DNA of 64,000 nucleotides from Vibrio ostreicida (lineage in GTDB: Bacteria > Pseudomonadota > Gammaproteobacteria > Enterobacterales > Vibrionaceae), in contig NZ_JABEYA020000008.1 of the NCBI RefSeq assembly GCF_013074385.2, forward strand, positions 1 to 64,000. The letters are read 5' to 3'. Of the stretch, positions 46,360 to 56,148 are shown piece after piece. The notes beneath the pieces were generated by a model. It worked only from the letters and a program-made list of their open reading frames with translations, ran no database searches and was not told where the DNA came from. A program made the position numbers and the translations under genes. The first letter of the stretch is position 1. Each line of letters begins with the position of its first letter.

Positions 46360-47058
46360 TTACACGTCACTGAGTGCGGCTTTCGCCGCCGCCAGCGCAT
46401 GAATTTTTGCCGTATCAAACAACGGCATATGGGAATCCCCTTCTCCAATCAACAACCCAATTTCTGTACACCCAAGAATGACACCTTGTGCACCTAATTC
46501 GGCCAAATCGTCAATAATCGCTTTGTAATCATCTTTAGACATGGTATTAATTTTGCCCAAACATAGCTCGTTGTATATCACATCATGCACGAGTCGACGT
46601 TGCACGCCATTTGGTACAATCACTTCAATACCAAACTTTTCTGTTAAACGTTGCTTATAAAACATCTGCTCCATAGTGAATGAGGTACCAAGCAACCCAA
46701 CTTTACTGATATTATTCTCTCGCAATACCTGCCCTGTTGCGTCGGCAATATGCAGTAACGGGAGAGACGTCGCTTCTTCCACCTCATTGGCAACTTTGTG
46801 CATCGTATTGGTCGCAATCACAATAAAGTCCGCCCCTGCTCTTTCCAGTGACTTTGCCGCTTCACTCAAGATCACCGCAGTTTCTCCCCAATTGCCCTGA
46901 TGTTGTAACCGCTCAATTTCGGCAAAATCGACGCTGTTTAGAATCAATTTCGCACTGTGTAATCCACCTTGAAGCTCATTGATCGTTCGGTTGATATGAT
47001 GGTAATACGTTGCGGTTGATTCCCAGCTCATGCCACCAATAATGCCAATTGTTTTCAT
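46360..47058 (-). CDS. Aspartate/glutamate racemase family protein (YgeA-like)
   Basis: A 232-residue protein collinear with E. coli YgeA: MKTIGIIGGMSWESTATYYH at the N-terminus, ATNTMHKV (about 83-90), GTSFTMEQMFY and GCTEIGLL (about 194). The first catalytic Cys of YgeA-type racemases (CTNTMHK) is Ala here, while the second Cys is kept. A two-base racemase mechanism would therefore be compromised, and the true reaction may differ. ATG 47058 has AGGAGCAGGG upstream; a longer reading frame to 47091 is less likely. It is a single gene between tlh and the PHA operon. Confidence 0.82.
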   Translation of the reverse strand: MKTIGIIGGMSWESTATYYHHINRTINELQGGLHSAKLILNSVDFAEIERLQHQGNWGETAVILSEAAKSLERAGADFIVIATNTMHKVANEVEEATSLPLLHIADATGQVLRENNISKVGLLGTSFTMEQMFYKQRLTEKFGIEVIVPNGVQRRLVHDVIYNELCLGKINTMSKDDYKAIIDDLAELGAQGVILGCTEIGLLIGEGDSHMPLFDTAKIHALAAAKAALSDV

Positions 47059-47149
47059 CCCTGCTCCTTTGTTCGATTCCAAATTAGCCACCGTCGCCCC
47101 ATGCGCTGATGCATAGTGAACACGTCCTAGCCCAATTAATCAAAGCAAT

Positions 47150-47179
47150 AAAAAAACCCCGAGTCAATGGCTCAGGGTC
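47150..47179 (-). terminator. Terminator of the PHA operon
   Basis: On the minus strand a seven-pair stem CCCTGAG / CTCGGGG (one G-T pair) is followed by seven T residues, about 20 bases after the phaC stop. Confidence 0.85.
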
Positions 47180-47201
47180 TTGTTTATTTCGCTCTTATCA
47201 A

Positions 47202-48986
47202 TCAGTTGGTGACCGTTTCTTTCACCGGAAGTACCTGCTTAACGTAGTCACCAGGTGCGGAGCCCATTACTGTAAATTGTTCACTCCCTACCATAAACGG
47301 TTCAACTTGCTCGCTTGGGTTAAAACTCAAAAGCCAGTCATGCCAATGGACCCACCAAGAACCTTCAGTATGTTTCGCATTGCTCAACCATTCATCGGCT
47401 TTTTCATCTAGGTTATCATTGGTCCAGAAACCATATTTGTTCTTAAGCGGATGATTCACAATACCGGCAATATGCCCAGACTCACCCAGAACGAACGTTT
47501 TGTTGCCCCCAACATTGAGCGCACCACGATAAGTCCCTTGCCATAGCGCAATATGGTCTTCCTTCGTCGAAACAAAGTAGCTAGGAATTTTTATCTTATT
47601 GAGATCAATCCAAACACCACCAATTTTGACACCTTTATCTTCGATCAACTTGTTATTGAGGTATAGATCTCTCAACATAAAGTTGTGACACGCCGAACTC
47701 ACATTGGTGCTGTCGCTATTCCAGTATAACAAGTCAAAATCGACAGGGCTTTTACCTTTGAGATAATTATCAACGTAATAATTCCAGTACAAACTATTTT
47801 CACGCAGCAAGCTGAACGTCACGCTGAGAGAGCGCCCATCCATATACCCTTTGGACTTATTCTGAGCTTCAATGGCGCTCACAATGGTTTCGTTGATGTA
47901 GGCCCCGACTTCGCCTGGTTGAGAAAAGTCCAATAGCGTAGTGAAAAACGTTGCACTCTTAATGCGCTTTTTCATTCGCTTTGCTGCGTAATAAGCGATG
48001 GTACTGGCCAACACGGTACCACCAATGCAGTAACCTGCTGCGTTGATTTGCTCCTGACCCGTAATGTCTTCTATCGCCGATACGGCTTTTGCCACCCCAT
48101 CGGTCACATAGTCCCCAAATTCCAGCTGACTTTGCTCCTTTCCTGGGTTGCGCCACGACATCATAAAGACCGAGTGACCCTGTTCAAGCAGCCAACGAAC
48201 CAATGAGTTCTTCTCACGTAGATCAAGAATATAGTATTTGTTGACAAACGGTGGCACGATCAAGAGCGGCGTCGCATTCACTTTTTCGGTCAGCGGTCGA
48301 TATTGAATCAGTTCAAACAGTTCATTGCGAAAAACCACATCACCTGGCGTATTGGCAACATCAATTCCGACTCTGAACGCATTGTTGTTTGTCATGCGTA
48401 TTTTAAGAATATCGGCGCTTGACTCGACATCTTCTTTTAGTTGCTCCAAACCAGCGAGAAGGTTTTCTCCATTCTGTTCCAGAGTCATCTTGAGAAGTTC
48501 AGGGTTCGTCGCAATATAGTTGCTTGGGGACATTGCATTGATTGCTTGACGAGAAAAGAAAATCAGTCTCTCTTTGGCTTTTTCGTCCAACCCCTCGATA
48601 CTATCGATAGTCTCTAAATATGTTTTACTAAACAGTAAGTACGACTGTTTAATAAAATTGTAGAACACATCATTATGCCAGTCTTCATTGGTGAATCTTT
48701 TGTCACCTTTATCAGCTTCAACAACGGACTCGCTGTTTTTGGCCAACGCAACGTTTTGCCAGATTTCTAGTTGCTGCTGCCACCATTGTGCCTGAATTTT
48801 CAGCAGGGCTGCGGGCTGATTAGCCGCGCTTTCGAAGAGTTTTGTTGTGTCTTCAAAACTCACTTCTTGCATGGCTTTGTTGAGCGGAGAGTTAACGGCT
48901 TCCCTGCTTGTTTCAAGCTCTTCCCACCACTTTTGATTGGTTTCCTGAAGCTTCACAAGGTAGTCCGAAAAGAAGTGTTGGTACAT
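47202..48986 (-). CDS. phaC: Class I poly(3-hydroxyalkanoate) synthase
   Basis: A 594-residue class I PHA synthase. The N-terminal domain (about 1-180) is followed by an alpha/beta-hydrolase domain with the lipase-like box GYCIGG; its catalytic Cys is residue 320. The Asp and His of the triad are expected in VSTKEDHIALW (about 468) and GESGHIAGIVN (about 498). It polymerises (R)-3-hydroxyacyl-CoA, mainly 3-hydroxybutyryl-CoA in this operon, on the granule surface. It is the last gene of phaB-phaA-phaP-phaC, and a terminator follows. Confidence 0.95.
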   Translation of the reverse strand: MYQHFFSDYLVKLQETNQKWWEELETSREAVNSPLNKAMQEVSFEDTTKLFESAANQPAALLKIQAQWWQQQLEIWQNVALAKNSESVVEADKGDKRFTNEDWHNDVFYNFIKQSYLLFSKTYLETIDSIEGLDEKAKERLIFFSRQAINAMSPSNYIATNPELLKMTLEQNGENLLAGLEQLKEDVESSADILKIRMTNNNAFRVGIDVANTPGDVVFRNELFELIQYRPLTEKVNATPLLIVPPFVNKYYILDLREKNSLVRWLLEQGHSVFMMSWRNPGKEQSQLEFGDYVTDGVAKAVSAIEDITGQEQINAAGYCIGGTVLASTIAYYAAKRMKKRIKSATFFTTLLDFSQPGEVGAYINETIVSAIEAQNKSKGYMDGRSLSVTFSLLRENSLYWNYYVDNYLKGKSPVDFDLLYWNSDSTNVSSACHNFMLRDLYLNNKLIEDKGVKIGGVWIDLNKIKIPSYFVSTKEDHIALWQGTYRGALNVGGNKTFVLGESGHIAGIVNHPLKNKYGFWTNDNLDEKADEWLSNAKHTEGSWWVHWHDWLLSFNPSEQVEPFMVGSEQFTVMGSAPGDYVKQVLPVKETVTN

Positions 48987-49039
48987 TTTTCTACTCCTAT
49001 GATCGGAAAAATACCGCCCGAAGGCGGCAAAAATCAGTG

Positions 49040-49387
49040 TTATGCCGGTGTCACTGTCTTAAGGTTTTCCGTCGTTAGATTATCAACATCATCTTTGAAC
49101 TCTTTTGCAATTGATTGAAGTTTGTTGCTATCGTCCATCATTTGCTGAGAGAGTTTCGTTAACACTGACAACTGCTGACCGTTGAATGCGGTCAAAGACG
49201 TCACGTCTTTGATTTCAGTCGCCGCCTTCATCTGCGTCAAGCCCATTTCACTATAAGTACGAATCGCATTAAGTTGGAGCTCAGTTAATACTTCAACATT
49301 CTTGGTCATGAGTTTATTGAACTTCGCATAAGGTTCAAATGTCTTTTCTGTTTGATCAGTAAATGATTTGAAAAAATCAGTATACAT
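49040..49387 (-). CDS. phaP: Phasin family protein
   Basis: A 115-residue all-helical protein with the phasin pattern: TDFFKSFTDQTEKTFEPYAKFNKL, then NVEVLTELQLNAIRTYSEMGLTQM and a long amphipathic helix to about residue 100. Phasins coat PHA granules and set their size and number. It lies between phaA and phaC on the same strand, as in many Vibrio PHA operons. Confidence 0.9.
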   Translation of the reverse strand: MYTDFFKSFTDQTEKTFEPYAKFNKLMTKNVEVLTELQLNAIRTYSEMGLTQMKAATEIKDVTSLTAFNGQQLSVLTKLSQQMMDDSNKLQSIAKEFKDDVDNLTTENLKTVTPA

Positions 49388-49445
49388 AGGTCTTTCTCCT
49401 GGCTAGATTTTATATGACTCGCTTAATCACTTTTCACAAAAAACA

Positions 49446-50654
49446 TTAAGCGATTGATTTAATTAATATTGCAGTGCCCATGCCACCACCAACACAAAGG
49501 GAAGCGACTCCGTAGTCGCCCTGAATTCTGTTGAGCTCATGCACGAGGGAAACGATGATGCGGTTGCCTGATGCACCCAGTGGGTGACCCAGTGCGATCG
49601 CTCCACCATTAACATTCGCTTTGTCCAAAATAGAGCTAACACCAACTTCATGATTCTCAGCAAGTTTATGGATAACGCCTAGCGCTTGCGCCGCAAAGGC
49701 TTCGTTGAGCTCATAAACATCAATATCACCCAAATTGATGCCCGCTTTGGTTACCGCCTGAGTCACGGCCTCTACTGGACCAAGTCCCATTACTTTTGGA
49801 TCAATACCAGACTGCGCATAACTGACGATTTCAGCCAGAGGCTTAAGGCCATGCGCTTTAACCGCGGATTCACTGACCACAATCACTGCACTGGCACCAT
49901 CGTTTATGCCGGATGCATTACCAGCGGTTACCGTACCTTCTTTTTCGAACGCTGGACGTAGCTTTTCTAAACCAGCTAGAGTGGCACTCGCTTTAGGGTA
50001 TTCATCGGTATCAAATACCTTTGTTTCCTTACGTTGTTTGACTTCAACCGCGACGATTTCATCTTTGAACTTGCCCGCTTCTATGGCGGTGGCCGCCTTC
50101 ATTTGACTCGACAGCGCATATTCATCTTGCTGAGCACGACTGACTCCAACCATCTGAGCGACGTTTTCCGCCGTTTTCCCCATATGGTACTGGTTATAAA
50201 CATCCGTTAAGCCATCATTAATTAACAAATCGGTTAAGGACAGGTTGCCCATTTTGTGTCCATCGCGCATCGTACTAGGCACAGAAAATGGAATTTGTGA
50301 CATAACCTCAACCCCAGCAGCAACCACGACCGAAGCGTCACCCGCACGTATATGGCTAACCGCATCCATCACGGTTTTCATTCCACTGCCACACACCATA
50401 TTCAGGCTATAAGCCGGAACAGAATCTGGAATACCGGCGTAGAGAGAGGCTTGACGACCAACCCCCATTCCCTGACCAGCACCAATCACATTACCAACAA
50501 TGACCTCGTCAACACGATCCGCGTCAAGACTGGCTTGTTCCAAGGCTGCCTTGATAGCAATAGAACCAAGAAGACCAGCGGACATATCTTTAAGAGAGCC
50601 TCCGAAAGAGCCAATAGGCGTGCGCTTTGCTGCAACGATATAAACTTTTTCCAT
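49446..50654 (-). CDS. phaA: Acetyl-CoA C-acetyltransferase (beta-ketothiolase)
   Basis: A 402-residue thiolase. The acyl-accepting Cys is in NMVCGSGMK (about 85-93), the His is in ALGHPLGASGNR (about 355), and the second Cys is in ASLCVGGGMGTA (about 385-396). It condenses two acetyl-CoA to acetoacetyl-CoA, the first step of poly-3-hydroxybutyrate synthesis. It is the second gene after phaB, 14 bases apart. Length is slightly above the 392-394 residues common for PhaA. Confidence 0.95.
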   Translation of the reverse strand: MEKVYIVAAKRTPIGSFGGSLKDMSAGLLGSIAIKAALEQASLDADRVDEVIVGNVIGAGQGMGVGRQASLYAGIPDSVPAYSLNMVCGSGMKTVMDAVSHIRAGDASVVVAAGVEVMSQIPFSVPSTMRDGHKMGNLSLTDLLINDGLTDVYNQYHMGKTAENVAQMVGVSRAQQDEYALSSQMKAATAIEAGKFKDEIVAVEVKQRKETKVFDTDEYPKASATLAGLEKLRPAFEKEGTVTAGNASGINDGASAVIVVSESAVKAHGLKPLAEIVSYAQSGIDPKVMGLGPVEAVTQAVTKAGINLGDIDVYELNEAFAAQALGVIHKLAENHEVGVSSILDKANVNGGAIALGHPLGASGNRIIVSLVHELNRIQGDYGVASLCVGGGMGTAILIKSIA

Positions 50655-50668
50655 CTCTATGATTTCCT

Positions 50669-51409
50669 TTAATGCATGTATAAGCCGCCGTTGACCGACA
50701 GCGTTTCACCCGTTATGTATGCACCTGCATCGCTGACCAAGAAAGACACCGACTTGGCGATTTCTTCAGGCGTTGCAAGACGCTTCATAGGAATTTGAGC
50801 TTTAATAGAATCAAGCACTTCAGGCTTCATTTGCTCAACCATTGGGGTTCCAGTATAGCCCGGTGCTACCACGTTCACCGTCACGCCGCTTCTTGCTCCC
50901 TCAGCCGCAAGAGCCTTAGAAAATCCAATCATGCCAGCTTTAGCTGCCGAATAATTGGTTTGGCCAAACTGGCCTTTAAGCCCATTGACAGAAGATATGT
51001 TGATCACTCGGCCATTGCCCTTTTCACACATGGCTGAAAACAAGGGTTGAGTCACGTTAAATACGCTGTTCAAATTGGTATCGATAACCTCTTTCCACGC
51101 GGATGATGCCATTTTCTTAAAGACACTATCCCGAGTAATTCCCGCATTATTGACAACAACATCGACTGTGCCTTCTTCTTCCAACAACTGAGATAAACGC
51201 TGCGCGCACTCATCGGTATTAGTCACATCCAACTCAAACAGACGAACTTGGTCTTCAGAGAAACCTTTCTCTCTAAACCATTCCAATGCACATTGGTAAC
51301 TACCTGTGCAATACGTGGCAATAATGCGATAACCATCATCCACCAACTGGGTGGAAATTGCAGAACCGATCCCACCTTTTGACCCCGTAATCAGAGCGAG
51401 TTTTTTCAT
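50669..51409 (-). CDS. phaB: Acetoacetyl-CoA reductase
   Basis: A 246-residue short-chain dehydrogenase. The cofactor motif is TGSKGGIG (about 8-15), the NNAG motif is near 90, and the catalytic Ser-Tyr-Lys is in NISSVNGLKGQFGQTNYSAAK with Lys about residue 157. In this operon it reduces acetoacetyl-CoA to (R)-3-hydroxybutyryl-CoA with NADPH. It is the first gene of phaBAPC, with a good AGGATGGAG region upstream of ATG 51409. Confidence 0.94.
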   Translation of the reverse strand: MKKLALITGSKGGIGSAISTQLVDDGYRIIATYCTGSYQCALEWFREKGFSEDQVRLFELDVTNTDECAQRLSQLLEEEGTVDVVVNNAGITRDSVFKKMASSAWKEVIDTNLNSVFNVTQPLFSAMCEKGNGRVINISSVNGLKGQFGQTNYSAAKAGMIGFSKALAAEGARSGVTVNVVAPGYTGTPMVEQMKPEVLDSIKAQIPMKRLATPEEIAKSVSFLVSDAGAYITGETLSVNGGLYMH

Positions 51410-52038
51410 TAAGAGACTCCATCCTTAACAGCAATGTAATATTTTCATTCGTTATTATTTAGATACTATTCAAATCACCATCCAAGGTTATTAACAATAT
51501 CGAAATTAGAGCTTATTCTTTCCTGCTTACTTGCCTATTAAACTAATATCTAAATATTACACTTCAAACACTTTGTTAATTTAGTTCTATAAAGTTGAAC
51601 GGGATCGCATTCGGAATGAAATGTTGCTCTTTTGTTATTTTTACATATCCCTTTGTTTTTAAAGGTTTTTATGTTATTACTCGTATTATCAACAAAATAT
51701 AAATCTCTGTTTTTTATCCATATTTTCAATTTATACGTATTTCATCACTCTTTGGAATCTTTGCAACCTCAGTACTTTTCCACATCTATAGGACTACTTA
51801 AGATGGAGAAATGATCTATGTGAAAATATAATCACTTAGATTACCGTATATGATACCACTAATGATTTTAACAATTAAACCCATAATCAACTGGTTATTC
51901 GAGATGCCAATTCCATTCAATTATCTGATAATAAAAAGGTAAATTCTTTGATGGACGGAAAATATAAAATTAACAAGAAAAAATAAAAGCTCGACATCAG
52001 ATGCCGAGCTTTTGAGTTTTTTGTTTTAAAATGAGTGT
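51410..52038. other. AT-rich spacer upstream of phaB and downstream of the RND pump
   Basis: About 630 bases with strong A+T bias and no convincing gene. The only longer reading frame (around 51632-51814) is a low-complexity hydrophobic frame without a ribosome site. It holds the phaB promoter (not resolved) and, at its right end, the terminator of the pump operon. Confidence 0.5.
51985..52013. terminator. Terminator of the RND pump operon (bidirectional form)
   Basis: AAAAGCTCG / CGAGCTTTT stem with an 11-base loop that can add two further pairs. On the minus strand it ends a transcript from the pump gene 25 bases upstream. Confidence 0.85.
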
Positions 52039-55000
52039 TTAGGCTGGTGCTTGTATACGGTAAAAAGTCGCAAATAATACAGGGACAACAATCAAGGTAA
52101 GAACGGTGGCAAAGCCCAATCCTGCCATAATTGTGATTGCCATAGAGCCAAAAAAGGCATCAAAAACCAACGGAATCATACCCAGAATCGTGGTGAGTGC
52201 CGCCATACTGACAGGACGGACACGTGAGATCGCACTGTCATAGACAGCATCGTAGGGCGTTTTTCCTGCTCTAAGCTCGATGTTTATTTGATCCAATAAC
52301 ACGATGCCATTCTTAAGTATCATGCCACTTAAGCTCAAGAGACCTAAGAAGGCCGTAAAGCTAAAAGGCATATCGGTTAATAAAAGACCGACAGCCACAC
52401 CAATAATGGATAAAGGCACTGTGCACCAAATTACTAGGGGCTTGCGGAAGGAATTAAACAAAAGCATAGTAATCACAAACATCATCAGGTAGCCCATTGG
52501 CAGTGAGCCAAAAAGCGCATTTTGGGCATCTTTAGATGACTCATATTCACCTCCCCAACTCAGCTCGTAACCATCGGGTAATGCTAATGCCTCAACGTTG
52601 GGCTGAATTCGTGAAAATAAACTCTCTGCCGTTTCTTGGCCAAGTACATCATGGTCCGCTAAAACGGTGAGTGTTCGCTTGCGATCACGGCGTTGTATCA
52701 GGGATTCCTGCCACTCTAGACTCACACCGTCAATAACCTGCTCGACTGGGATGTAAGTCTGAAGCGAAGGGCTCCAGATCCTGACATTCGCCAAAGACTC
52801 AAAATCAACCCGCTCGTCTTCAGGCAAACGGGCGATGATGGGTAATCGATGCGTACCGTCTCTCAATAAACCAATCGGCACACCACCGAACGCCATTTGC
52901 AATGTGTTCGACAAGTCTTGTTTCGAGATCCCCAGTCGGCGTGCCTTAGACTCGTTAAACTGAGGCACTAACTCTTTGGTACGTTCACGCCAATCGTGGC
53001 GCACATTACGAGCCCCCGGATCGGCCAAGAGGATATTTTCGACTTTAGTCGCAATTGCGCGAAGTACTTTCGGATCAGGCCCTGAAATTCGAGCCTCAAT
53101 CTTTGAGGCGGGTGAGGGGCCAAATTCCATCAGCTTAAACTGAAACGTCGGCTGATAAAACATCGCTGGCAACGTTTTATCAAGCTGGGTGAGCAACGCA
53201 AACATCTTCTCCCTATCAGTTACGCGCACCTGAAGCTGGCTATAAGCTGAGTAGCTTTTCTGCGGTTCGTAAGTGAGCGCAAAGCGTTGCAGCCCTTGGC
53301 CTGTCGTGGTCGAGACAAACTCAACGTTTTGCTGTGAACGCACGTACTGCTCAACTTTTTTACTTTGTGCCAGCGTCGTTCTGATGTCCGTGCCCTCTGG
53401 CATCCACATGTCGATATAAAACATCGGCGTATTGGAAGGAGGAAAAAAGGATTGTTTGACCATACCAAATGCCACAACCGCCATCACCAACAGTCCGATC
53501 ATGCTCATGATTGTAAACCAACGAAAACGGATCGCCACCCTAAGGCCAACGCCAAATACCGTAAAGAGAACCCCTTTGTAAGGATCTACCTCTTCACCAG
53601 CGGCAGGGGCGTCAGGTTGCTTTAGTAAGAGTTCGGCAAGGAACGGCGTTAACGTCAAGGCAGTGACCCAACTTAAGAACAACGAAAAGCAAAGAACCCA
53701 AAATAAGGACCCCATAAACTCTCCGGTGGCATCTTCAGAAAGGCCAATCGGAGCAAATGCAGTGATAGCAATGACGGTCGCCCCCAGCAAAGGCCATTGT
53801 GTTTGCCGAACAATATCAACCGCAGCCTGAGTTTTCGATTTGCCTTTTTTTAGGCCGACGAGTATCCCCTCTACCACAACAATAGCGTTATCAACCAACA
53901 TACCTAGAGCAATAATCAATGCCCCTAACGAAATGCGGTGCAGCTCGACATCATACTGCTTCATTAAAATGAAGGTGCCAAGGACGGTAAGAAGTAATAC
54001 GGCGCCAATAATCAGACCACTGCGCAGGCCCATAGCGAACAAAAGCACCACTATCACGATCGCAACCGCTTGAGCGAGGCTTACGATAAAGTCATCAACC
54101 GAGCGATCAACTTCCCTTGCCTGATTATAAAACTCATCAATGTCTAACCCGGCAGGTTTAATACTCTCCAATGCCGCAAGTCGTGCATCAATAGCGCGTC
54201 CAACTTCAACAACATTGACCCCTGAACCAAAGGAAATCGCGAGGTTAATGGCTGGTTTGCCGTTGTACATTAGGACATTAGACGGCGTTTCTTCAACACC
54301 CCGAGAGACAGTAGCAACATCCTTTAAGCGGATTAGGTTACCTGTATCTCTCCCATGTATGATCAGATCTTCGAGCCCTTGTTCAGTTGTCATGGTTCCG
54401 TTCGGCCGTATGATCAGTGACTGCCCATTCACCATCACTTCGCCTGAAGCCTGCACACTATTTTGCTGGCTCAGTAAAGACACTACCGTATTAAGGTCTA
54501 GATTGAACGCTGCGAGTTTCTCAAGCGACACCTCGACAAACATTTGCTCTTGCTGATCCCCCGAAATGGTCACTTTACCTACACCATCAACCAATTCGAG
54601 CTCTCGACTCAGATAGTCAGCGTATCGTTTCAGTTCGATAAAATCGTAGCCATCCCCGGTCAACATCAGCATGATGCCGTAGACATCACCGAAATCATCA
54701 AGGATCTGAAGCGAGCTGACTTCGCTCGGCAATGAGGGCCTCAGATCACTGATTTTACGCCGCATTTCATCCCAAATTTGTGGAAGTTCATCAGGCCCGT
54801 AAACCATTTCCATACTCACCATAATTTGTGACATACCAGAGGATGAAATCGACGTTATCCGGTCAATATAGGGAAGCTTACGGATTTCTTTTTCCAACGG
54901 ATACGTCAATTCTTCTTCAACTTCTTGGGACGTCGCCCCCGGATAGGTTGAAATGATCATGGCATCTTTGATCGTAAAAGCAGGATCTTCGAGGCGGCCT

Positions 55001-55095
55001 AAATCCATAAAGGAGAAGTATCCGCCCACGGTCAGAATAACCAAAAACAACCAGCTAATCACTTTATTGCGGATAGAATATTCAGCCATATTCAC
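52039..55095 (-). CDS. RND efflux transporter permease
   Basis: A 1018-residue HAE-type RND protein with the expected 12 membrane helices and two large periplasmic loops. Landmarks are GALIIALGMLVDNAIVVVEG (about 390-409, with the proton-relay Asp in helix 4) and PLSIIGVAVGLLLTDMPFSF (about 895-915). It exports drugs, detergents or other amphiphiles using proton entry. It overlaps the adaptor gene by four bases (ATGA). The operon has two adaptor genes and no outer-membrane channel, the arrangement of Vibrio VmeTUV/VexIJK-type pumps. TolC is probably supplied from elsewhere. Confidence 0.94.
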   Translation of the reverse strand: MNMAEYSIRNKVISWLFLVILTVGGYFSFMDLGRLEDPAFTIKDAMIISTYPGATSQEVEEELTYPLEKEIRKLPYIDRITSISSSGMSQIMVSMEMVYGPDELPQIWDEMRRKISDLRPSLPSEVSSLQILDDFGDVYGIMLMLTGDGYDFIELKRYADYLSRELELVDGVGKVTISGDQQEQMFVEVSLEKLAAFNLDLNTVVSLLSQQNSVQASGEVMVNGQSLIIRPNGTMTTEQGLEDLIIHGRDTGNLIRLKDVATVSRGVEETPSNVLMYNGKPAINLAISFGSGVNVVEVGRAIDARLAALESIKPAGLDIDEFYNQAREVDRSVDDFIVSLAQAVAIVIVVLLFAMGLRSGLIIGAVLLLTVLGTFILMKQYDVELHRISLGALIIALGMLVDNAIVVVEGILVGLKKGKSKTQAAVDIVRQTQWPLLGATVIAITAFAPIGLSEDATGEFMGSLFWVLCFSLFLSWVTALTLTPFLAELLLKQPDAPAAGEEVDPYKGVLFTVFGVGLRVAIRFRWFTIMSMIGLLVMAVVAFGMVKQSFFPPSNTPMFYIDMWMPEGTDIRTTLAQSKKVEQYVRSQQNVEFVSTTTGQGLQRFALTYEPQKSYSAYSQLQVRVTDREKMFALLTQLDKTLPAMFYQPTFQFKLMEFGPSPASKIEARISGPDPKVLRAIATKVENILLADPGARNVRHDWRERTKELVPQFNESKARRLGISKQDLSNTLQMAFGGVPIGLLRDGTHRLPIIARLPEDERVDFESLANVRIWSPSLQTYIPVEQVIDGVSLEWQESLIQRRDRKRTLTVLADHDVLGQETAESLFSRIQPNVEALALPDGYELSWGGEYESSKDAQNALFGSLPMGYLMMFVITMLLFNSFRKPLVIWCTVPLSIIGVAVGLLLTDMPFSFTAFLGLLSLSGMILKNGIVLLDQINIELRAGKTPYDAVYDSAISRVRPVSMAALTTILGMIPLVFDAFFGSMAITIMAGLGFATVLTLIVVPVLFATFYRIQAPA

Positions 55096-56147
55096 TGTGG
55101 TACTCCTTCCATGTTCATCCCTTCACGTAATTGACTTAGGTGGGAGTTGACGACGATATCGCCTTCCTTAAGGCTGCCGTTAATGAGGGCACCCGAGCCA
55201 TTGATTTGATTGATCATGATCGGATAACGGCGAGCCGAATTATTTTCCACTTTCCAAACGAAAAAACGTTTCGGATCCGAGCCCGTATCAATGGCGGTCA
55301 TCGGCAGTTGAAAGCCTTGAACCCGATTCAGGCCTGCTTTGAACAAATCCACGGTGACTTGCACACTGGTGCCCGGCAGAATGGGCGTTTCCCGTTGAGG
55401 CATAGACAGCCAAAATTCATAAGTCTGACTTGATGGCTGACGTTCGCTGGTGTGCTCAAGATACGTCATTGCATAGCGGCCATCGTGACCAGCAAACGTT
55501 ACCTCTGGCTGGTAACGGTCTAATGTCATCTCAGGTTTAAGCAACGCCAGTACTGAATCAGAGACATTCAATTTCACGTAGACATTTTGGGCCTGATACA
55601 AAGAAACGACGGTTTCTCCCGGGCTGGTATTTTCATACTTCTGCTTATCTACACTCGAAATTACGCCAGTAAAGGGGGCCTTCAACCGGGTATAGCGCAC
55701 ATTCAACTTAGCGGCGCTCAAGTTTGCTTTTTCCAGCTTAAAACTGGCGTCTAGCACATCTAAATCGGCCGCTGAAATCATGCTATCTGTCACCAACTCT
55801 TGGCCACGTTTATATTGTTTAAAAGCGAGATTATATTTTGCCTCCGCATCGGTTAAATTTTGCCTCGCTTTAACGTCATCCAAAAGCGCAATAACTTGCC
55901 CTTGTTTAACTCGGTCCCCTTCTCTGACCATGATCGATGAAATTTCACCTTCAAGACGAAACGCAAGCGGCGTCAATTCGGCGGGCATCACCTGACCATT
56001 AAAACTCCGAAACTGGCTAGTCACTGGGGCATCAAGTTCCAGTGTCTCAACAAGAAGTGGGTGTTTATCTCTATGCTCTAGAGATGGTTTACATCCAATA
56101 AGTGCCAGCGTCATTGCAGCAAAGACCGCAACCCCGATCCCTTTCAT
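55092..56147 (-). CDS. RND efflux periplasmic adaptor (lipoprotein), second of two
   Basis: A 351-residue membrane-fusion protein. The signal ends in ALIGC, so it should be lipidated. The layout is lipoyl half-motif IMVREGDRVKQGQVIALLDD (about 75-94), helical hairpin (about 100-155), second lipoyl half TRLKAPFTGVISSV, then beta-barrel and membrane-proximal domains. It bridges the RND protein and the outer-membrane channel. It differs clearly in sequence from the adjacent adaptor, so the pair may form a mixed hexamer (inference). Confidence 0.92.
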   Translation of the reverse strand: MKGIGVAVFAAMTLALIGCKPSLEHRDKHPLLVETLELDAPVTSQFRSFNGQVMPAELTPLAFRLEGEISSIMVREGDRVKQGQVIALLDDVKARQNLTDAEAKYNLAFKQYKRGQELVTDSMISAADLDVLDASFKLEKANLSAAKLNVRYTRLKAPFTGVISSVDKQKYENTSPGETVVSLYQAQNVYVKLNVSDSVLALLKPEMTLDRYQPEVTFAGHDGRYAMTYLEHTSERQPSSQTYEFWLSMPQRETPILPGTSVQVTVDLFKAGLNRVQGFQLPMTAIDTGSDPKRFFVWKVENNSARRYPIMINQINGSGALINGSLKEGDIVVNSHLSQLREGMNMEGVPQ

Positions 56148-56148
56148 G

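Noticed and set aside
51632..51814. Hydrophobic 60-codon frame in the AT-rich spacer upstream of phaB
   Set aside because: Composition is what AT-rich DNA gives by chance (Phe/Leu/Ile), with no ribosome site; a small membrane protein cannot be excluded but is not supported.
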